The notes beneath the pieces are model-generated. The model searched no databases, was not told the origin of the DNA, and was given only the letters and a program-made list of their open reading frames with translations. From the NCBI RefSeq assembly GCF_006704125.1, contig NZ_VIGH01000001.1, positions 310,001 to 374,000 of the forward strand: DNA of 64,000 nt. The letters are read 5' to 3'. The DNA comes from Rhodococcus spelaei (GTDB taxonomy: Bacteria > Actinomycetota > Actinomycetes > Mycobacteriales > Mycobacteriaceae). Below, piece after piece: positions 41,022-50,900 of the stretch (position 1 is the stretch's first letter; every line of letters begins with the position of its first letter). A program made the position numbers and the translations under genes.

Positions 41022-43106
41022 ATGACGACCGGGCGCCGAAGCCGTGTGGCCCGCCTGCTGGCGGCCGCGCTGGTACTGCCGACCGCGGCGGGACTCACCA
41101 CCGCGACGGCGGTCGCGTTCGCTGAGCCGAACGCGACGACGACCACCACGTCGGCCACCGCGACCACGACCACCCGCGCGGCCGTCACGCAGGCGGAGGA
41201 GACGCTGGCCCCGGTCACGACCACGCCCGCCGCGAAGTCGACGTCCGCCGCGGCCGTCGCGACGACCACCGCCGCCCAGGCCACGACCACCACCACCGTC
41301 GCGCCGACGACCACCGCCCCGACCACGACCGAGGCCCCGACCACCACGGTCGCGCCGCCGCAGTCGCGGGCCGTGCGTGCAGCGCCGACCGCCCTCCGTT
41401 CGATCCCCGGTGTCTCGAAGGTCCAGTGGATCACCGACCGGCGGGTCGCGCTGTGGGTGGATTCCGCGGCGATGGGCGCACCCTTCCAGGTGCAGGTGCT
41501 GCTGGCCAGGGACTGGAACGCCAAGCCGGACGCGACCTTCCCCGCCCTCTACATGCTCGACGGCCTGCGCGCGCGCGACGACGAGAGCGGCTGGACCATC
41601 GAGACCGACGCCGCGAGTTTCTACGCGGACAAGAACGTCAACGTGATCCTCCCGGTCGGCGGCCAGTCCAGCTTCTACTCCGACTGGCTCGAGCCCGACA
41701 ACGGCAAGTTCTACCAACTGGAGACGTTCCTGATGAAGGAACTCCCGCCGGTCCTGGAGAACAGCCTGCGCACCACGACCACCCGCGGCGTGATCGGCCT
41801 GTCCATGGGCGGCACGTCCGCGATGGCGCTGACCGAGCGCAACCCCGGTTTCTTCAAGTTCGCCGGTTCGTTCTCCGGCATCCTGACCACCACGTCGCTG
41901 GGCATGCCGCAGGCCGTCCAGTACGCGATGAACGACGCCGGCGGCTTCAGCGCCGCCAAGATGTGGGGTCCGCCGAGCAACCCGGCCTGGGCTGCACACG
42001 ATCCCTACGTGAACGCGGACAAGCTCAAGGGCGTGAGCCTCTACGTCTCCAGCGGTAGCGGCATGACCGGCCCCTACGACCAGCCGTCCGGCATCCCCGG
42101 TGTCTCCACCAACTACGCGGGCATGGGACTCGAGATCCTGTCCCGCCTGACGTCGCAGTCCTTCGCGACCAAGCTGAACAAGCTCGGCATCCCCGCGCAG
42201 ATCAACTACCGCCCGTCCGGTACCCACTCGTGGCCGTACTGGCAGTTCGAGATGCATCAGGCGTGGCCGCAGGTGGCCAACGCCCTCGGCGTCGAGGCGA
42301 ACGCGCCGGCCTGCTCGGTCGGCGGTGCGATCGCGGCTGTCGCGAACGCCAACCCGTGGCTCGGCGGCTGCGTCACCGGGGAATACGGTGTCGCGGGCGG
42401 CGTGGCGCAGGACTACCGCAACGGTCGGATCTTCTTCTCCTCCGGGACCGGCGCCCAGGTCGTCGCAGGCATGATCGGCGGCGCGTACCAGGCCGCGGGC
42501 GGTCCGGCCGGACAGCTCGGCCTCCCGACCACCAGCGAATCCCCGGCGCCCGACGGTCGCGGCCGGTTCAACCACTTCCAGAACGGGTCGATCTACTGGA
42601 CCCCGCAGACCGGCGCACACCCCGTGTGGGGCGCGATCCGCGACGAATGGGTACGCCAGGGCTGGGAGCGCGGACCGCTCGGCTACCCGGTGGCCGACGA
42701 GGTGAACACGCCGGGCAAGCCCGGCGCGGTGCAGGGCTTCGAGGTCGGCGCGATGTACTACAGCCCGACCACCGGTACCAACGCCGTGCAGGGTCTGATC
42801 ATGGGCAAGTACGGCCAGCTGGGCTACGAGAACAGCTGGCTGGGCTTCCCGAAGACCAGTGAGATCGGCGTCAAGGACGGCGGCCGGTTCAACCGGTTCG
42901 AGGGCGGCAACATCTACTGGAGCCCGCTCAGCGGTGCCTGGTCGATCAAGAACGGCCCGATCTTCGACGCTTGGGGCAGCCAGAACTACGAGAACGGCCG
43001 CCTCGGCTTCCCGGTCGGTGACGAGTTCCCGATCAACGGTGGTGTCCAGCAGAACTTCCAGTTCGGCAACATCACCCTGATCGGCGGACGCGCCGAGATC
43101 CACTAG
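41022..43106 (+). CDS. mycolyltransferase with Thr-rich linker and C-terminal LGFP repeats
   Basis: A 694-residue exported antigen-85-family enzyme. The signal peptide spans residues 1-35 (RRSRVARLLAAALVLP). A Thr/Ala-rich low-complexity linker occupies about 37-112. The mycolyltransferase domain (about 125-420) has VGGQSSFYSDW, S261 in GLSMGGTSA and THSWPYWQF. Four LGFP-type repeats (about 430-690) follow, such as GYENSWLGFPKTSE and GPLGYPVADE, and probably anchor it to the wall. The design resembles Corynebacterium PS1/Cop1. The ATG at 41022 has GGGGGAG close upstream; an ATG at 40974 is the alternative. It holds the Rv3803c position but with the extra repeats. Confidence 0.92.
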   Translation: MTTGRRSRVARLLAAALVLPTAAGLTTATAVAFAEPNATTTTTSATATTTTRAAVTQAEETLAPVTTTPAAKSTSAAAVATTTAAQATTTTTVAPTTTAPTTTEAPTTTVAPPQSRAVRAAPTALRSIPGVSKVQWITDRRVALWVDSAAMGAPFQVQVLLARDWNAKPDATFPALYMLDGLRARDDESGWTIETDAASFYADKNVNVILPVGGQSSFYSDWLEPDNGKFYQLETFLMKELPPVLENSLRTTTTRGVIGLSMGGTSAMALTERNPGFFKFAGSFSGILTTTSLGMPQAVQYAMNDAGGFSAAKMWGPPSNPAWAAHDPYVNADKLKGVSLYVSSGSGMTGPYDQPSGIPGVSTNYAGMGLEILSRLTSQSFATKLNKLGIPAQINYRPSGTHSWPYWQFEMHQAWPQVANALGVEANAPACSVGGAIAAVANANPWLGGCVTGEYGVAGGVAQDYRNGRIFFSSGTGAQVVAGMIGGAYQAAGGPAGQLGLPTTSESPAPDGRGRFNHFQNGSIYWTPQTGAHPVWGAIRDEWVRQGWERGPLGYPVADEVNTPGKPGAVQGFEVGAMYYSPTTGTNAVQGLIMGKYGQLGYENSWLGFPKTSEIGVKDGGRFNRFEGGNIYWSPLSGAWSIKNGPIFDAWGSQNYENGRLGFPVGDEFPINGGVQQNFQFGNITLIGGRAEIH

Positions 43107-43116
43107 GTCGACCGCA

Positions 43117-43159
43117 GCTGACGGGCCGGATCTGCACCTGCCGTCCCCGGCCCGTCAGC
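43117..43159 (+). terminator. hairpin after the LGFP mycolyltransferase gene
   Basis: Perfect 13-base arms GCTGACGGGCCGG (43117-43129) and its complement (43147-43159) with a 17-base loop. It lies 11 bases after the stop codon and about 100 bases before the DUF732 lipoprotein gene. Confidence 0.65.
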
Positions 43160-43259
43160 GTCGGTACCCTTGGACACCGACCAGCCGAACCGCGGCCGGG
43201 GCGGCACCAACGCCCCATCGGCCGAGCACGCTTCAACACCCCAGAGGACTGAGACTCAC

Positions 43260-43808
43260 ATGCGTATTTCGACCCCTACCCCTCTGGCTCGGGCCGTCGC
43301 AGTCGGCGCGCTGAGCGTGGCCGCGGTCGGTGTGCTCGCCGGTTGCGGCAGCGACGACTCGACGGCGAGCAGCACCCCCACGCTCACCACCGCGCAGGGC
43401 ACCGGGTCGCCGACGGCCCAGCCGCTGGCGACGGGCATCGAGGTGCCGCCGTACACCAGCCCCGCCGTCGCGGCGACGGCGCCGCCGGAGACCCCGCAGG
43501 CCGTCCCGAGCGGCTTCCCGGGTCCGACGGAGGCGCCCGCACTGGACGCCCGCGGCAAGGCGTTCGTCGAGGCGCTGCGCAAGGGCGGGGTGAGCCCGGC
43601 GGGCAACGGCGACGTCGCGATCTCCACCGCCAACTACATCTGCTCGGCGAAGGCGAACAACGTCGACGCCGGGGAGATCACCGCCTACGTGACCGGGATG
43701 GCCGGAGCCGAGGCCACCCTGGCGGGCGTGAACCAGTCCGCGGACCAGGCGGCCCAGGCGGCGAAGGTCTACATCGACGCCGCACAGTCCACGTACTGCA
43801 ACAAGTAG
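43260..43808 (+). CDS. DUF732 lipoprotein
   Basis: A 182-residue secreted lipoprotein. The signal peptide ends in the lipobox VLAGC near residue 27. A Thr/Pro/Ala-rich linker follows, and the C-terminal 80 residues form a DUF732 domain, with two cysteines (ICSAKA and TYCNK) that probably form a disulfide. The ATG at 43260 follows AGAGGACTGAG. It lies six bases before the Culp6-type gene and is probably cotranscribed with it. DUF732 proteins are common in mycolata and have no known activity; the location suggests an envelope role. Confidence 0.8.
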   Translation: MRISTPTPLARAVAVGALSVAAVGVLAGCGSDDSTASSTPTLTTAQGTGSPTAQPLATGIEVPPYTSPAVAATAPPETPQAVPSGFPGPTEAPALDARGKAFVEALRKGGVSPAGNGDVAISTANYICSAKANNVDAGEITAYVTGMAGAEATLAGVNQSADQAAQAAKVYIDAAQSTYCNK

Positions 43809-43814
43809 CCGTCG

Positions 43815-44795
43815 ATGGCTGCCGCGGGTAAGGGACGGACGTCGGCCGGGCGCAGGTTCCTGCGCCTGTTGATCGTGCTCATCGTGATGCTGCTGGTCGC
43901 GTTGGCCGCGCTGGTGGCGTGGTACCTGCTGGCGGGGCGCGTGCCCAAGCCGCCGCCCGTCCCGACGCCGACGCCGGGACGGCCCTCCGCGCAGCCGGCC
44001 AGTTGTCCGGACGTGCAGGTGGTCGCGATACCTGGCACCTGGGAGTCCAGTGCCGGGGACGACCCGTTCAACCCGACCGCGAACCTGAACTCGTTGATGC
44101 TCAACATCACTCGCCCGCTCGAGGCGCAGTTCGGTCCGCAGCGGGCCCAGGTCTACACGGTGCCGTACGTCGCCCAGTTCTCGAACCCGGTGGCCCTGCC
44201 GCCGGACGGTCAGACCTCGTACAACAAGAGCCGCGGTGAGGGCACCGCCAAGGCCACCGAGGTGATGGCCTCGATGCACGCCAACTGCCCGCTGACCAGC
44301 TTCGTGCTGACCGGTTTCTCGCAGGGGGCGGTGATCGCGGGTGACGTGGCAGCCGCCATCGGCGCGGGCACCGGCCCGGTTCCCGCCGACCTGGTGCTCG
44401 GCGTCGGCGTCATCGCGGACGGTCGACGCGACCCCGCCGCCGCCCCGACCATCGGACCCTCGGTCGGGGGTGTCGGCGCCGAGTTGTCGCTGAACGGGCT
44501 GAAGGTCCCGGGGATCACGATGACCGGTCCGCGCCCGGGTGGCTTCGGTGCACTCGCCGACCGGACTGTCCAGATCTGCGCGCCGTCGGACGGGATCTGC
44601 GACGCGCCACCCAACGCGTTCAAGCCGTCGAATCTCCTCGCCAGCCTCAGCCGTGTCGGGGAGTACATCAACAATCCTGTCCATGCCCTGTACAACACCT
44701 TCGTGGTCGATCAAAACGGCACCACGGCGACCCAGTGGATGACAAACTGGGCCGCTGACAAGGTACGGTCCGCGCCGGTTCCCGCTCACGAATAG
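43815..44795 (+). CDS. cutinase-like envelope hydrolase Culp6 (Rv3802c-like)
   Basis: A 326-residue membrane-anchored serine hydrolase of the cutinase family. In mycobacteria Rv3802c is an essential phospholipase/thioesterase linked to mycolate metabolism. The N-terminal anchor spans residues 14-40 and a Pro-rich spacer follows. The nucleophile is S169 in TGFSQGAV; the acid and base are probably in ICAPSDGICD and NNPVHALY. The ATG at 43815 is six bases after the DUF732 stop. In M. tuberculosis this gene directly precedes fadD32; here one gene is inserted between. Confidence 0.9.
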   Translation: MAAAGKGRTSAGRRFLRLLIVLIVMLLVALAALVAWYLLAGRVPKPPPVPTPTPGRPSAQPASCPDVQVVAIPGTWESSAGDDPFNPTANLNSLMLNITRPLEAQFGPQRAQVYTVPYVAQFSNPVALPPDGQTSYNKSRGEGTAKATEVMASMHANCPLTSFVLTGFSQGAVIAGDVAAAIGAGTGPVPADLVLGVGVIADGRRDPAAAPTIGPSVGGVGAELSLNGLKVPGITMTGPRPGGFGALADRTVQICAPSDGICDAPPNAFKPSNLLASLSRVGEYINNPVHALYNTFVVDQNGTTATQWMTNWAADKVRSAPVPAHE

Positions 44796-44876
44796 TGGGG
44801 ACCCGTGCGAACCCGATAGAGTGGCCAATTGGCCACCTGCCGTACCGCGTGCCCCCAGTTTCAGGAGAAGCGATAG

Positions 44877-45869
44877 ATGAGTTCCGCCGACGCCACCGCG
44901 CCGCGCAAGTTCCGGTTCGCCGCCGGCGGAGAGGGCAACGCCGAGGAAGGTGGCGCCCGTCGCTTCGTCAAGCTGGCGCAGAAGGCCGAGGAACTCGGGT
45001 ACGACAGCTTCATGATTCCGGACCACCTGGGCAACCAGGTCGGACCGATCGCGGCGCTCGGTGCGCTGGCCGTCGCCACCGACAAGATCCGTCTCGGAAC
45101 TGCGGTGCTGGCCAACGGTTTTCGGCATCCCGCGGTCCTCGCCAAGGACGCGGCGACCATCGACGTCCTCTCCGGTGGACGGCTGGAACTGGGCATCGGT
45201 GCCGGCTGGATGAAGGAAGAGTTCGACAAGGGCGGCATCACGTACGACAGCCCCGGGGTGCGCATCGCGAAGCTCGCGGAGACCCTCGAAATCCTGGACA
45301 CGTTGCTGCGCGGGCAGGAGTGCAACTTCCAGGGCGAGTACTACCAGATCAACGGACTCAAGGGCAGCCCGCGCCCGCGTCAGGGTCCGCGTCCGCCGAT
45401 CGCCGTCGGCGGCGGCGGTCCCAAGATGCTGGCGTTGGCCGCGAAGTACGCGGACATCATCTCGTTGGCCCCGCCCAGCAACCGGGACGGCAAGATGCTG
45501 CTGTCCGGCATCACGATGGAGGCGACCGCCGCTCGGGTCGATCGGATCCGCGAGGCCGCCGGTGACAGGTTCGACGACATCGAACTGAACTGGACGATCA
45601 CCACCATCATGCCCACCGACGACCGCGAGGCGATGGCCGAGATGGCCCTGGCCGCGCTCGCCAACGGGTATCCCCCGAACATCGAGGTGGATGTCACCCT
45701 GACCGTGGAGGACATTCTCAACTCTCCCTACCTGGCGTTCGGCACCTACGAGGAGATTGCCGATCAGATCAGGGCCGTTCGAGCTCGCACATCGATGTCG
45801 TACGTGGGCATCTTCCCGACCCAGATGGATGCGTTTGCTCCCGTGATCACCCAACTCAAGGGTGAATGA
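44877..45869 (+). CDS. LLM-class F420-dependent oxidoreductase
   Basis: A 330-residue luciferase-like TIM-barrel oxidoreductase, probably F420-dependent. Signatures are AEELGYDSFMIPDHLGNQVG, KIRLGTAVLANGFRHPAVLAKD, and SGGRLELGIGAGWMKEEFD. The ATG at 44877 has AGGAG about nine bases upstream. It stands between the Culp6-type gene and fadD32, where M. tuberculosis has nothing, and on the same strand. The substrate is unknown; a role in mycolate or lipid metabolism is only positional. About 170 bases with a probable promoter follow before fadD32. Confidence 0.85.
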   Translation: MSSADATAPRKFRFAAGGEGNAEEGGARRFVKLAQKAEELGYDSFMIPDHLGNQVGPIAALGALAVATDKIRLGTAVLANGFRHPAVLAKDAATIDVLSGGRLELGIGAGWMKEEFDKGGITYDSPGVRIAKLAETLEILDTLLRGQECNFQGEYYQINGLKGSPRPRQGPRPPIAVGGGGPKMLALAAKYADIISLAPPSNRDGKMLLSGITMEATAARVDRIREAAGDRFDDIELNWTITTIMPTDDREAMAEMALAALANGYPPNIEVDVTLTVEDILNSPYLAFGTYEEIADQIRAVRARTSMSYVGIFPTQMDAFAPVITQLKGE

Positions 45870-46040
45870 CGCTCAGGCATCTGTAGCATTCTGTTGGTTT
45901 GGGGTGCGAAGCAGATCGTTACCAAGACGAGACCTGCCTATTGCCACTAGACACTATTTGCACGACCCCTCGCTGCCGCAGGGGACGAAGCCCGCGGGTG
46001 CACAGACGCCGCGCTGCGGGCTTGCCTTGGAGGAGAAGGT

Positions 46041-47927
46041 ATGAACCAGACTTTCGATGACTACATCGACGAAGCGGGACACATCCGGCTGATGCCGGGT
46101 AGCACCCTCGTCGACCACGTCGAACGGCACACCCGGGAGAACTCGGACGAGCTGGCATACCGATATATCGATTACTCGCGTGAGCGCGACGGCGAGGTCC
46201 AGGAGCTCACCTGGGACCAGTTCGGCCACCGCCTCCGCGCGGTCGCGGCCCGCCTTCAGCAGGTCACCGAGCCCGGTCAGCGGGTGGCAATCCTCGCGCC
46301 CCAGGGCCTCGACTACGTCATCTCCTTCTTCGCGGCCATGCACGCGGGCACCATCGCCGTGCCGCTGTTCGACCCGGACGAGCCCGGTCACGGTGACCGC
46401 CTGCACGCCGTCCTCGGCGACTGCAAGCCGTCCGCGATCCTCACCGCCTCCGGCTCGGCCGCGGGCGTTCGCCAGCTGTTCCGCACCCTGCCCGCCGCGG
46501 AGCGGCCCCGCATCATCGCCGTCGACGCCATCCCGGACACCGTCGCGGAGAGCTGGGTCTACCCGGAGATCGGCCTCGACGACATCGCGTACCTGCAGTA
46601 CACCTCGGGCTCGACCCGGGTCCCCGCGGGCGTGGAGATCACCCACCGCGCGGTCGGCACCAACGCGCTGCAGATGGTCGACGCGATCGAGCTGACCACC
46701 GACTCCCGCGGCGTCACCTGGCTGCCGCTGTTCCACGACATGGGCCTGCTCACGGTGATCCTGCCCGCCCTCGGCGGCAAGTACATCACCATCATGAGCC
46801 CGCGCGCCTTCGTCCAGCGTCCGTACCGCTGGATCAAGGAACTGGCCGCCATCACCGACGGTGCGGGCACCTTCGCCGCGGCGCCGAACTTCGCCTTCGA
46901 GCACGCGGCCGCCCGTGGCCTGCCCAAGGACGGCGAGACCCTCGACCTGAGCAACGTCATCGGCCTGATCAACGGCAGCGAGCCGGTCACCACGTCGTCG
47001 ATGCGCAAGTTCAACGACGCGTTCGGGCCGTACGGACTGCCCAAGACCGCGATCAAGCCGTCGTACGGCATGGCGGAGGCGACGCTGTTCGTCTCGTCCA
47101 CCAAGCACAGCGACGAGGCCAGGGTCATCTACGTCGACCGCGACGAGCTCAACCGCGGTCGCATGGTCACCGTCGACAAGGACGCCCCGGGCGCCATCGC
47201 GCAGGTGTCCTGCGGCTACGTCGCGCGCAGCCAGTGGGCGGCCATCGTCGACGCCGAATCCGGCGCCGAGGTCCCCGACGAGCAGGTCGGCGAGATCTGG
47301 CTGCACGGCAACAACATGGGCCAGGGCTACTGGGGTCGTCCCGAGGAGACCGAGCAGACCTTCCACAACAAGCTTGCCGCGAAGATCGCCGAGGGCAGCC
47401 ACGCCGACGGCGCGCCCGAGGACTCGAACTGGATGCGCACCGGCGACTTCGGCGTGTACGTGGACGGCGAGCTCTACATCACCGGCCGGGTCAAGGACCT
47501 GGTGATCGTCGACGGCCGCAACCACTACCCGCAGGACCTCGAGGCGACCGCGCAGGAGGCGAGCACCGCGCTGCGGCCCGGCTTCGTCGCGGCGTTCGCG
47601 GTGCCGGCGAACCAGCTGCCCAAGGAGGTGTTCGAGGCGGGCGCGGGCCTGACCTTCGACGCCGACGACGCGTCCGAGCAGCTGGTTCTGGTCGGCGAGC
47701 GCGCCCCCGGTGCGGGCAAGGCCGACCCGGGTCCGATCGCCGACGCGGTCCGCGCGGCGATCTCCACCAGGCACGGCGTCACCGCGCGCGACGTGCTGCT
47801 CGTGCCCGCGGGATCCATCCCGCGAACCTCCAGCGGCAAGATCGCGCGACGCGCCTGCAAGGCCGCATACATCGAGGGCACACTGCGCGGTGGTTACACG
47901 CAGACCGCGTTCCCCGATAGCGTCTAA
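46041..47927 (+). CDS. fadD32: long-chain fatty acyl-AMP ligase FadD32
   Basis: Activates the meromycolic acid as acyl-AMP and loads it on the N-terminal ACP of Pks13. The 628-residue adenylating enzyme has the P-loop-like [19 protein letters not shown] near residue 180, [13 protein letters not shown] near 313, [12 protein letters not shown] near 340, and [18 protein letters not shown] near 460. The ATG at 46041 has GGAGGAGAAGG upstream. It starts the fadD32-pks13-accD4 operon, as in Rv3801c-Rv3799c. A regulatory leader of about 170 bases with AT-rich stretches precedes it. Confidence 0.96.
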   Translation: MNQTFDDYIDEAGHIRLMPGSTLVDHVERHTRENSDELAYRYIDYSRERDGEVQELTWDQFGHRLRAVAARLQQVTEPGQRVAILAPQGLDYVISFFAAMHAGTIAVPLFDPDEPGHGDRLHAVLGDCKPSAILTASGSAAGVRQLFRTLPAAERPRIIAVDAIPDTVAESWVYPEIGLDDIAYLQYTSGSTRVPAGVEITHRAVGTNALQMVDAIELTTDSRGVTWLPLFHDMGLLTVILPALGGKYITIMSPRAFVQRPYRWIKELAAITDGAGTFAAAPNFAFEHAAARGLPKDGETLDLSNVIGLINGSEPVTTSSMRKFNDAFGPYGLPKTAIKPSYGMAEATLFVSSTKHSDEARVIYVDRDELNRGRMVTVDKDAPGAIAQVSCGYVARSQWAAIVDAESGAEVPDEQVGEIWLHGNNMGQGYWGRPEETEQTFHNKLAAKIAEGSHADGAPEDSNWMRTGDFGVYVDGELYITGRVKDLVIVDGRNHYPQDLEATAQEASTALRPGFVAAFAVPANQLPKEVFEAGAGLTFDADDASEQLVLVGERAPGAGKADPGPIADAVRAAISTRHGVTARDVLLVPAGSIPRTSSGKIARRACKAAYIEGTLRGGYTQTAFPDSV

Positions 47928-47965
47928 GACGACAAGTCCTTTCCGACGGGTAGCGTGATGGGTTG

Positions 47966-50900
47966 ATGGCTGAAACAGAGATGACGGTCGCGCAGCTGCG
48001 CGAATGGCTGCGCAACTGGGTTGCCGAGGCCACCGGGCAACCGGTGGATCAGATCACCGACGACCGCCCGATGGAGGAATTCGGGCTCGCGTCCCGGGAT
48101 GCCGTCGCTCTGTCCGGCGAGATCGAGGAACTGGTCGGCGTCACGCTGAACGCCACGGTCGTCTATCAGCACCCCACCATCGCCTCGCTCGCGACGCTGA
48201 TCATCGAGGGTGAGCCGGAGGTGCCCGAGGTCGGTGACGACGCCGCGTACTACACGCGGGGGGACACCTCGCAGTCGCACGACATCGCGATCGTCGGCGT
48301 GTCCACCCGTTTCCCCGGCACCGGGCAGACCCCGGACGAGATGTGGCGACTGCTCATCGAGGGCCGCGACGCCGTCACCGAGCTGCCCGCGGGTCGCTGG
48401 GACGAGTTCGCCGCGGACCCGCAGATCGCCGCGGCGATCGAGAAGGCCAACACCAAGGGTGGCTACCTCGACGACGTGAAGGGCTTCGACGCGGAGTTCT
48501 TCGCGATGTCGCCGCTCGAGGTCAAGAACGTCGACCCGCAGCAGCGACTCGCGATGGAGCTGACGTGGGAAGCGCTCGAGCACGCCCGGATCCCCGCCAA
48601 CGAGCTCAAGGGCGAGCAGGTCGGCGTCTTCATCGGCAGCTCCGCCAACGACTACCAGCTCCTCGCCGTCAGTGACCCGGTGAATGCGCATCCGTACGCG
48701 CTGACCGGCACCTCGACGTCCATTGTCGCGAACCGGGTCTCCTACTACTTCGACTTCCGCGGGCCGTCGATCGCACTCGACACGGCCTGCTCGTCCTCGC
48801 TGGTCGCCGTGCACCAGGCGGTGCGTTCTCTGCGGTCCGGCGAGTCGGACCTGGCGTTGGCCGGCGGCGTCAACATGCTCGTCGCGCCCGCCGCGACCCT
48901 CGGCTTCGACGAGACCGGCATCCTGACCGACGACGGCAAGATCAAGGCGTTCTCCTCCGACGCGACCGGCATCGTGCGCGCCGAGGGCGGCGGACTGGTC
49001 GTGCTCAAGCGGCTCGAGGACGCCGAACGCGACGGGGACCAGATCCTCGCGGTGATCGCGGGATCCGCGGTCAACCAGGACGGCCGCTCCAACGGCATGC
49101 TCGCCCCCAACCCCGACGCGCAGGCCGAGGTGCTGCGCAGCGCCTACCGCGACGCGGGCATCGTCCCGTCCGGCGTGGACTACATCGAGGCGCACGGCAC
49201 CGGCACCATCCTCGGCGACCCGATCGAGGCGGACGCGCTCGGACGCGTCGTCGGCCGCGGCCGGGACGACGACAAGCCCGCACTGCTCGGCTCCGCGAAG
49301 ACGAACTTCGGTCATCTCGAGGCTGCCGCCGGCGCCGCGGGTCTGATCAAGGTCGTGCTGGCGATGCGGGAGGACAAGCTCCCGCCGTCGCTGAACTACG
49401 CGGGCCCGAACCCGTACATCCCGTTCGACACCGCGCACCTGCGCGTGATCCCCGAGGCCACCGACTGGCCGCGGTACACCGGTCGCGCGATCGCGGGCGT
49501 CTCCGGCTTCGGCTTCGGCGGCACCAACGCGCACGTGGTGGTCCGCGAGTACGAGGCGCCTACGGCGCCTGTGAGTCCTTCTGGTCCCGCTGCGGACCAG
49601 AAGGACTCACAGGCCACGGAGTGGCTTGATGCCGAGGCCGCGGCGGTGCTGGCCGACGCCGCCGAGTCCATGGGCGTCGAGGCCACCGCCGACTCGGGTG
49701 ATGGGAACCGTCATTCGGACCAACTGGCCGAGGGTTCCCCCCACCCGGTGGACGAGCGGCCTGACGATGCCCACCCGGACGCGGAGCGGCCGGCCGAGTC
49801 ACAGCCGCTGCCCGTGCTGCTCGCTGTCTCCGCCGCGATGCCCTCGCGCCGTCGGCTGGCTGCCGCGAACCTGGCGGACTGGCTCGAGACCGCGGAAGGC
49901 AGCGCGACCCCGCTCGAGGACCTCGGACGCGCTCTGGCCCGACGCAATCACGGACGCTCCCGCGCGGTCGTGCTGGCCCGCACCCACGCCGAGGCCATCA
50001 CCGGACTGCGTGCGGTCGCCGCGGGCAAGCCCGGTCAGGGCGTGCTGTCCGCCGACGCCCCCGCCGCCAAGGGTGCGGTCTGGGTGTTCTCCGGCTTCGG
50101 CTCGCAGCACCGCAAGATGGCCAAGCAGCTGTACCGCAGCAACGCCGTGTTCCGGAAGACGGTCGACGAGGTCGACGAGCTGATCGAGTACGAGGCCGGC
50201 TACAAGATGGCCGAGAAGTTCCTCGACGACTCGATCGACTACGACGTCGAGACCTCGCAGGTTGGCATCTTCACCATCCAGGTCGGGCTCGCGGCCGTGC
50301 TGCGCCACCACGGTGCCGATCCGGCGGCCGCGGTCGGGCACTCGATGGGTGAGGCCGCCGCCGCCTACGTCACCGGCGGACTCTCGCCCGAGGATGCGGT
50401 GCGCGTGATCACCGCCCGCTCGCGCCTGATGGGCGAGGGCGAGTCGGTGCTGTCCGGCGACGACATCCGGCTGATGGCGCTCGTCGAATACAGCGCCGCC
50501 GAGATCGAGTCGGTGCTCGGGGACTTTCCGCACCTCGAGGTCTGCGTGTACGCGGCCCCGACGCACACCGTCATCGGTGGGCCCCAGCCCGAGGTGGAGG
50601 CCATCGTGGCCCGTGCCGAGGCGGAGGAGAAGCTCGGCCGGATCCTGCAGACCAAGGGCGCCAGCCACACCTCGCAGGTGGACCCGATCCTCGGCGAGCT
50701 GGCCGCGGAGCTGGCCGGCATCGAGCCGCACACGTTGAAGGTCGGGCTGTACTCCTCGGTTGACAAGGAGACCTTCTACCGCGCCGGCCACGAGCCGATC
50801 CACCAGGTCGAGTACTGGACCAAGGGCATGCGGCACAGCGTCTACTTCACCAACGCGGTGCGGATGGCGGTCGACAGCGGGCACACCACGTTCGTGGAGT

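Noticed and set aside
41110-41360. Apparent tandem DNA repeat (ACGACCACC-like units)
   Set aside because: It is the codon-level low complexity of the Thr/Ala-rich linker of the mycolyltransferase, with irregular unit spacing, not a separate repeat element or CRISPR.
43233-45854. An 873-codon minus-strand open frame opposite the DUF732, Culp6 and LLM genes
   Set aside because: Low-complexity His/Arg/Asp composition typical of a shadow frame; the three plus-strand genes have clear motifs and ribosome sites.
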